Source: VRUE01 sp963718755
GTDB taxonomy: Bacteria; Actinomycetota; Thermoleophilia; Solirubrobacterales; 70-9
Assembly: GCA_963718755.1 (NCBI GenBank)
Contig: OY970376.1
Span: forward strand, 620,001 to 684,000
Direction of reading: 5' to 3'
DNA length: 64,000 bases
This document shows positions 52,659 through 61,211 of this stretch, piece by piece (the stretch's first letter is position 1; every line of letters begins with the position of its first letter). Under the pieces are notes generated by a model. That model did not search any database. It was not told where the DNA came from and saw only the letters and a list, made by a program, of their open reading frames with translations. A program made the translations under genes and the position numbers.

Positions 52659-53672
52659 TTGACGGGTGCACCCGAAAGCGGGGTCGGCGAGGGCGCCTTC
52701 CGAGCGCGGGCAGGCGCACTGACCCTCCTCTACCTCGCCATCCCGATGAAACGCAACATCCTGCTGGCGATGCTGGCCGAGGCCGCCACCGGCGCCGACA
52801 TCATCGACGAGGCCGACGTCCCCGACCCGGACGATCCGGTGGCACTCGAGATCATCGCCGACCCCTACCTGGTGGAGCCGGTCGACCCTGACGTGGACCC
52901 CAGCGCAATCGACGAGAACACCCTGCTGCGGCCGTCGCAGGCCGGACAGGACCTGCTCTTCGTCAGCTCTGTCCTCGAACGCTGGCTGGGCGATTGTCCC
53001 GACGCGCCCCTGAGGCTCGGCCCGGAGGCCGCCCCAGCGCTGTCGGCCCTCCTCAACGGCTGGGCGTCGACCGTGATCCACACGCTCGCCGCAAGGCCCC
53101 TGACGATCTCCCAGGCCGCAGAGGCGATCGGGGTCCTCGACCACGACACGGTCGATGAACGGATCGAGGAGATGATGGACGCCGGCCTCCTGATTGTCCT
53201 CGACGGCGAAGCCGACGAGGAGCGCTACGCGGCGACCGAGTGGCTGCGCACGGCGATCGCTCCATTGGCCACCGCGGCGCGCCAGGAGCTGCGCCATCCG
53301 CTGGAGGACACGGCGCCGATCGCAGCGCTGGACGTCCAGACCGCCTTCCTGCTCACCCTGCCCCTGCTCGAGCTGCCGGGGGAGCTGTCCGGAACCTGCT
53401 CGCTCGCGGTGGGGCTGGAGGACGGCGTAGCCGGCAGCCCGACCGGTGTCACCGTGCGGGTCGAGAAGGGCCGCCTCACCTCCTGCGAAGTCCGCCTCGA
53501 CGGGGACGTCGACGCCTGGGCCGCAGCATCCGCGGCCGCCTGGCTCAACACCGTGATCGAGAGCGATACCCGCCAGGTCCGCTCCGGCGGCGATGGGCAT
53601 CTCGCGGGCGCGGTGCTGCACGCGCTGCACGAGAAACTCTTCGGCTCCCAATTCCCAAATAAAACTGATTAA
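52659..53672 (+). CDS. Winged-helix/SCP2-like regulator, tandem paralogue 2
   Basis: About 337 residues, homologous along its length to the genes on either side. The first winged helix is replaced by an acidic insert (DIIDEADVPDPDDPVALEII), the second is intact (VIHTLAARPLTISQAAEAIG, DTVDERIEEMMDAGLLIVLD), and the SCP2-like region follows (LDVQTAFLLTLPLLELPGEL). The start is uncertain: TTG 52659 lies just after the upstream stop, while an ATG at 52614 would overlap paralogue 1. No good ribosome binding site is seen, so it is probably translated by coupling. Confidence 0.72.
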   Translation: MTGAPESGVGEGAFRARAGALTLLYLAIPMKRNILLAMLAEAATGADIIDEADVPDPDDPVALEIIADPYLVEPVDPDVDPSAIDENTLLRPSQAGQDLLFVSSVLERWLGDCPDAPLRLGPEAAPALSALLNGWASTVIHTLAARPLTISQAAEAIGVLDHDTVDERIEEMMDAGLLIVLDGEADEERYAATEWLRTAIAPLATAARQELRHPLEDTAPIAALDVQTAFLLTLPLLELPGELSGTCSLAVGLEDGVAGSPTGVTVRVEKGRLTSCEVRLDGDVDAWAAASAAAWLNTVIESDTRQVRSGGDGHLAGAVLHALHEKLFGSQFPNKTD

Positions 53673-53725
53673 TGCCATAATGCCTCTGCTTGACAACCAG
53701 TTCGGTCAACGGGAGCGGAAACGGG

Positions 53726-54721
53726 GTGCGCTCCGGAGCGCAGACGCTGGCGCTGCTTGCTGCGCCGCTGAACCGGCTCATCCTCGGTGCCCTCGCCGAG
53801 GGACCGAAGCAGCAGGTCGAGCTGCGGCGCGTCGGCGGCTTTCCAGCCCAGACCACCCTGCGAGCCCAGCTTCGACGGCTGGAGGAGATCGGCGCGATCG
53901 AGAGGCACCGTCGCAACCGCTTCCCTGGCGTACTCGACTATGAACTTACGTCGGCCGGCCGCAAGCTCCACTTCGTGGTGGAAACCATCGAGACCTGGCT
54001 CGAGCGAGGACCGGATCAGTCCCTGCTGGCAAACGGCGGTGCAGCGAAGGCCGTTATCAAAGCACTCGTCGAAGGCTGGTCAACGACCATCCTGCGTGCC
54101 CTCGCCGGGCGTCCGCTGTCGCTCACGGAGCTCGACCGGCTAATCGGAGCACTTAGCTATCCCTCCCTGGAGCGGCGCCTGAGGGCCTTGCGACTCGCGG
54201 GCCTCATCGAGGCGACGCCGGGGAATGGCCAGAGCACTCCCTACGCAGCAACCACCTGGCTTCGACTGGGTGTCGCTCCAATCCTGGCGGCAATCCGCTG
54301 GGAGCGCCGTCACTTGCCAAAGACCACCGCACCGATTGGCGGGATCGACGTTGAGGCGGCGTTCCTGCTTGCCGTACCGCTGGTGCGGCCCCCGGACGCC
54401 GCCAATGGCCTCTGTCGCCTCGCTGCAGAGATACGCAACGGCGAAAAACGACGCTTGGTCGGCGTGACCGTAGAGGTGGAGGACGGTCGCATCCTCTCCT
54501 GTGCAACGCAGACGCAGGGCAAGCTCGATGCGTCGGCACTCAGCTCCCCAACTGCGTGGATCGACGCCCTTGTCGACCGGGATCTCGAGCGCGTGGAGCT
54601 CAGTGGCGATTGCCAGCTCGCCGGCGCATTCGTTGACGGCCTGAACGAAGCACTTTTCGCGGCTACTTCACAGCTCGGCCTTGACGTGGCGAAGCCAATC
54701 GGAGATCATAGATCGAATTGA
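53726..54721 (+). CDS. Winged-helix/SCP2-like regulator, tandem paralogue 3
   Basis: About 331 residues and the most complete member: the first winged helix is intact (LNRLILGALAEGPKQQVELR, LRRLEEIGAIERHRRNRFPG, DYELTSAGRKLHFVVETI), the second follows (ILRALAGRPLSLTELDRLIG), then the SCP2-like domain (VELSGDCQLAGAFVDGLNEA). GTG 53726 is chosen because it matches the start of paralogue 1; a TTG at 53690 is possible but reads TTGACA, more like a promoter element. An AT-rich stretch with CATAAT just upstream may be a separate promoter. Confidence 0.78.
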   Translation: MRSGAQTLALLAAPLNRLILGALAEGPKQQVELRRVGGFPAQTTLRAQLRRLEEIGAIERHRRNRFPGVLDYELTSAGRKLHFVVETIETWLERGPDQSLLANGGAAKAVIKALVEGWSTTILRALAGRPLSLTELDRLIGALSYPSLERRLRALRLAGLIEATPGNGQSTPYAATTWLRLGVAPILAAIRWERRHLPKTTAPIGGIDVEAAFLLAVPLVRPPDAANGLCRLAAEIRNGEKRRLVGVTVEVEDGRILSCATQTQGKLDASALSSPTAWIDALVDRDLERVELSGDCQLAGAFVDGLNEALFAATSQLGLDVAKPIGDHRSN

Positions 54722-54777
54722 TCTTTTCGTAAGATCAGGAACTATAATGTTTATCTCAATGGGAGGATAGAGACCCT
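54720..54777 (+). promoter_or_regulatory. Hairpin and promoter before the secreted protein gene
   Basis: GATCTT-TTCGT-AAGATC (54720-54736) begins in the stop codon of the preceding gene. A perfect TATAAT -10 follows at 54743-54748 and a GGGAGGA ribosome binding site at 54761-54767. Confidence 0.6.
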
Positions 54778-55602
54778 ATGACCCAGCCCAAAACGCTTGC
54801 GCGCCTGATTACGGCCGCAGGAGCAGCGCTACTTGCTCTGGCGCTATTCGCGCCCGGTGCCTCGGCGAAAGAACCAAACGCCGGCTACACGCAGTTCGCC
54901 GGCTGCCCAAGCCCGGAAGAGAATCCAGCAGTATTCGAGTGTGTCCGCACCGATGTCACGGGCGGTCATCTCCAGATGGGCAATAAAGACACGCCGATTA
55001 CTAATCCAATGGTGCTGAGCGGCGGTATCACGAACCTCGGTAAATTTGTCTTTAATTCAAAAGGCGGTCTGCCACCGGTCAAACAGACCGTTCCGGGGGG
55101 AGTCACCGGCCTGACCGGCCTGACCTGGCTACTTGAATTCTTCGGCGTCAGTGCATTGAGCTTGTACGCCGAAACCGAACTCGCCGGTGAACCACAACCG
55201 TTCGCCGAACCGGTAGTGCTGCCGATCAAAGTTCACCTGACCACCCCGTCGGGAGTCCTCGGCAAAAATTGCTACGTAGGATCGACCGCAAACCCGATTA
55301 CCCTCAACCTGACCGGGGGAACTACCAGTCCTCCGCCGCCGAACAAACCAATCACCGGAAAATTCGGTGGACTGAACTTCGATCAGAAAACTGAAATCTT
55401 TACCATTACCGATCTCGAACTCGTCGATAACGCATTCGCTGCACCTGGTGCAAGTGGCTGCGTGCTGACTCTGTTCGGGTTCATCCCAATCAGCATTAAC
55501 GGCTTGGTGAACTCCCAGTCTGGTCTCCCGTCCCCTGCGGGCACGAATGAGACCCGACAGGAATCCAAAATTCAGTTCACCGAATCGCATCTCGTCTACT
55601 AG
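54778..55602 (+). CDS. Secreted hypothetical protein
   Basis: A 274-residue exported protein with signal peptide LITAAGAALLALALFAPGAS and cleavage near ASA-K. The mature part starts with a Cys-containing segment (FAGCPSPEENPAVFECVRTD) and contains GGHLQMGNKDTPITNP and a C-terminal hydrophobic SGCVLTLFGFIPISINGLVN. I do not recognise the family, and it is not obviously related to the secreted family at 33-34 kb. A consensus -10 and strong ribosome binding site suggest high expression. A strong terminator follows. Confidence 0.85.
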   Translation: MTQPKTLARLITAAGAALLALALFAPGASAKEPNAGYTQFAGCPSPEENPAVFECVRTDVTGGHLQMGNKDTPITNPMVLSGGITNLGKFVFNSKGGLPPVKQTVPGGVTGLTGLTWLLEFFGVSALSLYAETELAGEPQPFAEPVVLPIKVHLTTPSGVLGKNCYVGSTANPITLNLTGGTTSPPPPNKPITGKFGGLNFDQKTEIFTITDLELVDNAFAAPGASGCVLTLFGFIPISINGLVNSQSGLPSPAGTNETRQESKIQFTESHLVY

Positions 55603-55621
55603 ACGAACGTTTTCTGATTCG

Positions 55622-55658
55622 AAAGAAAGGGCCGGGCTCGTCCCGGCCCTTTCTTTTT
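55622..55658. terminator. Bidirectional intrinsic terminator
   Basis: AAAGAAAGGGCCGGG and its exact reverse complement around a CTCGT loop, followed by TTT. It lies between the convergent secreted protein and BrkB-family genes and serves both. Confidence 0.95.
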
Positions 55659-55669
55659 GCTGGAAGCTT

Positions 55670-56521
55670 CTATGCATAGGGAAGTTCGCCGGTGTCGTGC
55701 AGCTCGTGGCGCAGCGAGTTGATCACTGCCCCCGCCAGCAACGCCAAGCTGAGCAGATAGAACCAGAGCAGGGCGATCAGGACGAACCCGACGGTCGAGC
55801 CAAAACGGGAGAGGCTGGAGACGTTGGAGAGATAGAACGGGAAGGCCCAATTGGCAACGCCGGCGGCGACCGTGACGAAGGCAGCTCCCGGCCAGACGTC
55901 CCGCCAGGGCATGTGCCCTTTCGGGACGGCCCAGTAGATCACGCAGCAGATCGCGAAGACGATCGCCACCGCGAGGCCCAGCAACAGCGCCGTGTCGATG
56001 GCCTTTATGTCGGAGAGACCGAGAGGCAGGCGGTCGGTGCTCGAGACCAGCGTCGCCTCGATCGCCGGCAGCAGGATGCTCGCCGCGATCAAGAGCAGCA
56101 CGACCCCCAGCATCGCGAAGGAGAAGCGCTTCTGCTCGACCCAGCTGCGGCTCTCGACGTGGTAGATGCGCCCAAACGCGGTGTCCATCGCCCCCCAGAA
56201 GGAGGCGCCGATCCAGAGCGAGCCGAGGAAGGCGGCGATCCCGATCGTGGTCGAGTTGCCCTCGATCCTTCCCAGCACGTCGGTCAGCGTCTGCTGCTCG
56301 GCATTGGGAAAGAGCCGCTGCAGGTCGTCCAGCACCCCCGCCTCCACCCCCTGGATCTTCAGCACCTGGCCGAAGACGAAGAGGACGAGCAGGGCGAAGG
56401 GGAAGATCGCGAGCATCAGGTTGTAGGCGACCATCGCCGAGAGGCCGGTGACGTTCTCGCGGTAGGCGCGCTGCCAAAAGGCGCGCAGCCAGGGGCGTGG
56501 ATTTCGTATGGGACTGGGCAC
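55670..56521 (-). CDS. YihY/BrkB family inner-membrane protein
   Basis: A 283-residue polytopic protein with six predicted membrane helices. The family opening is ENVTGLSAMVAYNLMLAIFP, and conserved segments include LWIGASFWGAMDTAFGRIYH, FAICCVIYWAVPKGHMPWRD and VGFVLIALLWFYLLSLALLA. Family members were once called RNase BN by error; the molecular function remains unsettled (possible transport or envelope role). Divergent from rpoD. Confidence 0.93.
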   Translation of the reverse strand: MPSPIRNPRPWLRAFWQRAYRENVTGLSAMVAYNLMLAIFPFALLVLFVFGQVLKIQGVEAGVLDDLQRLFPNAEQQTLTDVLGRIEGNSTTIGIAAFLGSLWIGASFWGAMDTAFGRIYHVESRSWVEQKRFSFAMLGVVLLLIAASILLPAIEATLVSSTDRLPLGLSDIKAIDTALLLGLAVAIVFAICCVIYWAVPKGHMPWRDVWPGAAFVTVAAGVANWAFPFYLSNVSSLSRFGSTVGFVLIALLWFYLLSLALLAGAVINSLRHELHDTGELPYA

Positions 56522-56529
56522 GGAGAGCC

Positions 56530-56558
56530 TTGACTTCAGAAACTGAAGCGCCTAAGAT
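56530..56558 (+). promoter_or_regulatory. rpoD: rpoD promoter with palindromic spacer
   Basis: TTGACT (56530-56535), 17-base spacer, TAAGAT (56553-56558), a good primary-sigma promoter. The spacer contains CTTCA-GAAAC-TGAAG, the same layout as the palindrome upstream of the HxlR gene at 36122. Confidence 0.75.
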
Positions 56559-56598
56559 GCGAACAGACGTTTGAGGCCTTTCAGGCCCTTCCTACTTC

Positions 56599-56625
56599 GC
56601 GGACCGCATCTCTGGTCCGCTTTTT
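56599..56625 (+). terminator. Intrinsic terminator-like hairpin inside the rpoD leader
   Basis: GCGGACC-GCATCTCT-GGTCCGC followed by TTTTT, 26 bases before the rpoD start and about 35 bases after the predicted transcription start. A smaller GGCCT/AGGCC hairpin precedes it. It would stop part of the transcripts before rpoD unless bypassed. Confidence 0.75.
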
Positions 56626-56651
56626 AACGCAGAAAGACGGGTGCAGAATAG

Positions 56652-57758
56652 ATGCTGGTTGCAGAGCTTCAGGAGCTCGAGGAGGTAAAAGGGCTGATCC
56701 ATAGGGGTCAGCAGCTTGGCGTGCTCACCTTTGGCGATATCGCCTCTGCGGTGTCCGAGGTCGATCTCGACGAGTCCGACGTCGAGGATCTCTACGGGCA
56801 CATCGAGAAGCAGGGCATCGAGCTCGTCGAGGACATGGACCCGGCCCAGAAAGCGGCCGCCGACGCCATGCCCGCCGACACCGGCCGCAAAGGCCGCCGC
56901 CGCGCCAAAGCCGCGATCGACCTGAAACCGGACATGACCACGGACAGCCTGCAGCTGTTCCTCAAGGACATCGGCAAAGTCCGCCTGCTCACCGCCCAGG
57001 AGGAGGTCGAACTCGCCAAACGGATCGAGCGCGGCGACCTCAACGCGAAGCAGAAAATGGTCGAGTCGAACCTTCGCCTCGTCGTCTCGATCGCCAAGAA
57101 CTACCGCAACCAGGGCCTCCCCTTCCTCGACCTGATCCAGGAGGGAACGCTTGGCCTGGTCCGCGCCGCGGAGAAGTTCGACTACCGCAAGGGCTTCAAG
57201 TTCTCCACCTACGCAACCTGGTGGATCCGCCAGGCAATCGCCCGCGCCCTGGCCGACAAGGCACGCACGATCCGCATCCCGGTTCATGTGGTCGAGAAGC
57301 TGAACAAGATCGGCCGCGCCGAGCGCAAGCTGGTCACCGAGCTGGGCCGCGAGCCCACCCCGGAGGAGATCGCCGAGGTAACGGGGATCGACCCCGAGGA
57401 GGTCGACTCGATCAAGCGCTCAGCCCAGGCCCCTGTCTCGCTGGAGAAGCCCGTCGGCGACGAGGAGGAGTCGGAGTTCGGCCAGTTCATCGCCGACGAG
57501 AAGGCCGAGTCGCCCTTCGACCGCGCCGCCGACCTTCTGACCAAAGAGGCGCTGAAGGAGGCGCTGGAGAACCTCTCCTACCGCGAGCGCCGCGTGCTCG
57601 AACTTCGCTACGGGCTTGGCGGCGAGCACCCCCGCACGCTCGACGAGGTCGGCCGCACCTTCAACGTCACCCGCGAGCGCATCCGCCAGATCGAGAACCA
57701 GAGCCTCAAAAAGCTGCAGCAGCTGGGCGAAGCGCAGAAACTGCGCGAAGTCACCTGA
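56652..57758 (+). CDS. rpoD: RNA polymerase primary sigma factor
   Basis: A 368-residue sigma-70 group 1 factor. Region 1.1-like (IHRGQQLGVLTFGDIASAVS) is present, then region 1.2 (DSLQLFLKDIGKVRLLTAQE), region 2 (AKNYRNQGLPFLDLIQEGTL, KGFKFSTYATWWIRQAIARA), region 3, and region 4.2 (TFNVTRERIRQIENQSLKKL). The linker between 1.1 and 1.2 is short, as in actinobacteria. Upstream are a strong promoter and a leader hairpin. Its 3' end runs directly into the 448-bp satellite: the repeat begins one to two bases after the stop codon. Confidence 0.96.
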   Translation: MLVAELQELEEVKGLIHRGQQLGVLTFGDIASAVSEVDLDESDVEDLYGHIEKQGIELVEDMDPAQKAAADAMPADTGRKGRRRAKAAIDLKPDMTTDSLQLFLKDIGKVRLLTAQEEVELAKRIERGDLNAKQKMVESNLRLVVSIAKNYRNQGLPFLDLIQEGTLGLVRAAEKFDYRKGFKFSTYATWWIRQAIARALADKARTIRIPVHVVEKLNKIGRAERKLVTELGREPTPEEIAEVTGIDPEEVDSIKRSAQAPVSLEKPVGDEEESEFGQFIADEKAESPFDRAADLLTKEALKEALENLSYRERRVLELRYGLGGEHPRTLDEVGRTFNVTRERIRQIENQSLKKLQQLGEAQKLREVT

Positions 57759-57759
57759 G

Positions 57760-60700
57760 ATGACGGTTGTTGGGTCGATTCCCATTTGTCCGCCGGCGCC
57801 GGGTGGGCGGGGACTCGCCCCCCTTGCGGGCACGGATCCCCAAGCGCGGCGCTTTTGTGTGATGGGGTAATTCACCTCTGCGGCGCGGGCGACTGAAGGG
57901 GGGCGAGTTTCGGCTTTTGCCCTCCTGGCTTAAGAGGCGGGCCGGGGATCGATCCGGCAATCGTTGGTGGTGCTCGCCCGGTGATGCGGGGGCGCTCGCC
58001 GGGCACCGCTTCGGGTCCTTGAGAATCGCCCCGCGGCGCCTGGCTGAGGCTTGCCTCGGCTAAGGCGCTGCGGGGCGCTTTCTCTGGAGTCCCTAGCGGC
58101 GCTCAGCGAGCTTTGAGGCCAGAGCGATCAGCTCTGAGATCAGAGTGACTAACTCTGAGACCAGGGCGATCAGCTCTAGCGTCACCCGCGCGAGCACCAC
58201 CACGACGATGACGGTTGTTGGGTCGATTCCCATTTGTCCGCCGGCGCCGGGTGGGCGGGGACTCGCCCCCCTTGCGGGCACGGATCCCCAAGCGCGGCGC
58301 TTTTGTGTGATGGGGTAATTCACCTCTGCGGCGCGGGCGACTGAAGGGGGGCGAGTTTCGGCTTTTGCCCTCCTGGCTTAAGAGGCGGGCCGGGGATCGA
58401 TCCGGCAATCGTTGGTGGTGCTCGCCCGGTGATGCGGGGGCGCTCGCCGGGCACCGCTTCGGGTCCTTGAGAATCGCCCCGCGGCGCCTGGCTGAGGCTT
58501 GCCTCGGCTAAGGCGCTGCGGGGCGCTTTCTCTGGAGTCCCTAGCGGCGCTCAGCGAGCTTTGAGGCCAGAGCGATCAGCTCTGAGATCAGAGTGACTAA
58601 CTCTGAGACCAGGGCGATCAGCTCTAGCGTCACCCGCGCGAGCACCACCACGACGATGACGGTTGTTGGGTCGATTCCCATTTGTCCGCCGGCGCCGGGT
58701 GGGCGGGGACTCGCCCCCCTTGCGGGCACGGATCCCCAAGCGCGGCGCTTTTGTGTGATGGGGTAATTCACCTCTGCGGCGCGGGCGACTGAAGGGGGGC
58801 GAGTTTCGGCTTTTGCCCTCCTGGCTTAAGAGGCGGGCCGGGGATCGATCCGGCAATCGTTGGTGGTGCTCGCCCGGTGATGCGGGGGCGCTCGCCGGGC
58901 ACCGCTTCGGGTCCTTGAGAATCGCCCCGCGGCGCCTGGCTGAGGCTTGCCTCGGCTAAGGCGCTGCGGGGCGCTTTCTCTGGAGTCCCTAGCGGCGCTC
59001 AGCGAGCTTTGAGGCCAGAGCGATCAGCTCTGAGATCAGAGTGACTAACTCTGAGACCAGGGCGATCAGCTCTAGCGTCACCCGCGCGAGCACCACCACG
59101 ACGATGACGGTTGTTGGGTCGATTCCCATTTGTCCGCCGGCGCCGGGTGGGCGGGGACTCGCCCCCCTTGCGGGCACGGATCCCCAAGCGCGGCGCTTTT
59201 GTGTGATGGGGTAATTCACCTCTGCGGCGCGGGCGACTGAAGGGGGGCGAGTTTCGGCTTTTGCCCTCCTGGCTTAAGAGGCGGGCCGGGGATCGATCCG
59301 GCAATCGTTGGTGGTGCTCGCCCGGTGATGCGGGGGCGCTCGCCGGGCACCGCTTCGGGTCCTTGAGAATCGCCCCGCGGCGCCTGGCTGAGGCTTGCCT
59401 CGGCTAAGGCGCTGCGGGGCGCTTTCTCTGGAGTCCCTAGCGGCGCTCAGCGAGCTTTGAGGCCAGAGCGATCAGCTCTGAGATCAGAGTGACTAACTCT
59501 GAGACCAGGGCGATCAGCTCTAGCGTCACCCGCGCGAGCACCACCACGACGATGACGGTTGTTGGGTCGATTCCCATTTGTCCGCCGGCGCCGGGTGGGC
59601 GGGGACTCGCCCCCCTTGCGGGCACGGATCCCCAAGCGCGGCGCTTTTGTGTGATGGGGTAATTCACCTCTGCGGCGCGGGCGACTGAAGGGGGGCGAGT
59701 TTCGGCTTTTGCCCTCCTGGCTTAAGAGGCGGGCCGGGGATCGATCCGGCAATCGTTGGTGGTGCTCGCCCGGTGATGCGGGGGCGCTCGCCGGGCACCG
59801 CTTCGGGTCCTTGAGAATCGCCCCGCGGCGCCTGGCTGAGGCTTGCCTCGGCTAAGGCGCTGCGGGGCGCTTTCTCTGGAGTCCCTAGCGGCGCTCAGCG
59901 AGCTTTGAGGCCAGAGCGATCAGCTCTGAGATCAGAGTGACTAACTCTGAGACCAGGGCGATCAGCTCTAGCGTCACCCGCGCGAGCACCACCACGACGA
60001 TGACGGTTGTTGGGTCGATTCCCATTTGTCCGCCGGCGCCGGGTGGGCGGGGACTCGCCCCCCTTGCGGGCACGGATCCCCAAGCGCGGCGCTTTTGTGT
60101 GATGGGGTAATTCACCTCTGCGGCGCGGGCGACTGAAGGGGGGCGAGTTTCGGCTTTTGCCCTCCTGGCTTAAGAGGCGGGCCGGGGATCGATCCGGCAA
60201 TCGTTGGTGGTGCTCGCCCGGTGATGCGGGGGCGCTCGCCGGGCACCGCTTCGGGTCCTTGAGAATCGCCCCGCGGCGCCTGGCTGAGGCTTGCCTCGGC
60301 TAAGGCGCTGCGGGGCGCTTTCTCTGGAGTCCCTAGCGGCGCTCAGCGAGCTTTGAGGCCAGAGCGATCAGCTCTGAGATCAGAGTGACTAACTCTGAGA
60401 CCAGGGCGATCAGCTCTAGCGTCACCCGCGCGAGCACCACCACGACGATGACGGTTGTTGGGTCGATTCCCATTTGTCCGCCGGCGCCGGGTGGGCGGGG
60501 ACTCGCCCCCCTTGCGGGCACGGATCCCCAAGCGCGGCGCTTTTGTGTGATGGGGTAATTCACCTCTGCGGCGCGGGCGACTGAAGGGGGGCGAGTTTCG
60601 GCTTTTGCCCTCCTGGCTTAAGAGGCGGGCCGGGGATCGATCCGGCAATCGTTGGTGGTGCTCGCCCGGTGATGCGGGGGCGCTCGCCGGGCACCGCTTC

Positions 60701-61094
60701 GGGTCCTTGAGAATCGCCCCGCGGCGCCTGGCTGAGGCTTGCCTCGGCTAAGGCGCTGCGGGGCGCTTTCTCTGGAGTCCCTAGCGGCGCTCAGCGAGCT
60801 TTGAGGCCAGAGCGATCAGCTCTGAGATCAGAGTGACTAACTCTGAGACCAGGGCGATCAGCTCTAGCGTCACCCGCGCGAGCACCACCACGACGATGAC
60901 GGTTGTTGGGTCGATTCCCATTTGTCCGCCGGCGCCGGGTGGGCGGGGACTCGCCCCCCTTGCGGGCACGGATCCCCAAGCGCGGCGCTTTTGTGTGATG
61001 GGGTAATTCACCTCTGCGGCGCGGGCGACTGAAGGGGGGCGAGTTTCGGCTTTTGCCCTCCTGGCTTAAGAGGCGGGCCGGGGATCGATCCGGC
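57760..61094. repeat. 448-bp tandem repeat array (7 full units plus ~200 bp)
   Basis: Units start at 57760, 58208, 58656, 59104, 59552, 60000 and 60448, with a partial unit from 60896 to about 61094. I see no differences between full units. Each contains a 49-base hairpin with 13-bp outer arms (58028-58076 in unit 1), the palindrome GCCGGGGATCGATCCGGC, and three 21-bp subrepeats of the type GATCAGCTCTGAGA. GC-rich throughout, no known gene. Not CRISPR, not an rRNA or tRNA cluster. Confidence 0.97.
58093..58233 (-). CDS. Possible 46-residue hydrophobic peptide encoded in each repeat unit
   Basis: An ATG-started frame reading MGIDPTTVIVVVVLARV, then heptad-like SELVTLISELIALASKL and AERR, crossing the unit boundary. 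Identical frames end at 58541, 58989, 59437, 59885, 60333 and 60781. The heptads come from the 21-bp subrepeats. There is no good ribosome binding site, and all copies are identical, so codon-level evidence is absent; it may be an accident of the repeat. Confidence 0.2.
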   Translation of the reverse strand: MGIDPTTVIVVVVLARVTLELIALVSELVTLISELIALASKLAERR

Positions 61095-61196
61095 ATCACC
61101 CGCGAGCGCATCCGCCAGATCGAGAACCAAAGGCTCAGAAAGCTGCAGCAGCTAGGCGAAGCGCAGAAATTATGCGAGTTATCTTGCCCCTCTTAA
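61095..61196 (+). pseudogene. Diverged fragment of the rpoD 3' end (sigma region 4.2)
   Basis: The frame reads ITRERIRQIENQRLRKLQQL then GEAQKLCELSCPS and a TAA. It aligns with the last 30 residues of RpoD (VTRERIRQIENQSLKKLQQL, GEAQKLREVT) with several substitutions. No upstream sigma sequence is present; it joins the truncated eighth repeat unit directly. Confidence 0.85.
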
Positions 61197-61211
61197 ACTT
61201 TCAAGTTGGGA

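Noticed and set aside
57761..57800. tRNA T-arm-like sequence (GGGTCGATTCCC) in each repeat unit
   Set aside because: T-loop is one base short and no D-arm, anticodon arm or acceptor stem can be paired around it.
57841..58408. 76- and 101-codon frames in the satellite (starting MNYPITQ and MPDRSP)
   Set aside because: Low-complexity Arg/Pro-rich translations with no ribosome binding site; only the shorter hydrophobic frame was kept as a weak candidate.
57760..61094. CRISPR array
   Set aside because: Repeat unit is 448 bp with no variable spacers, and no cas genes are present.
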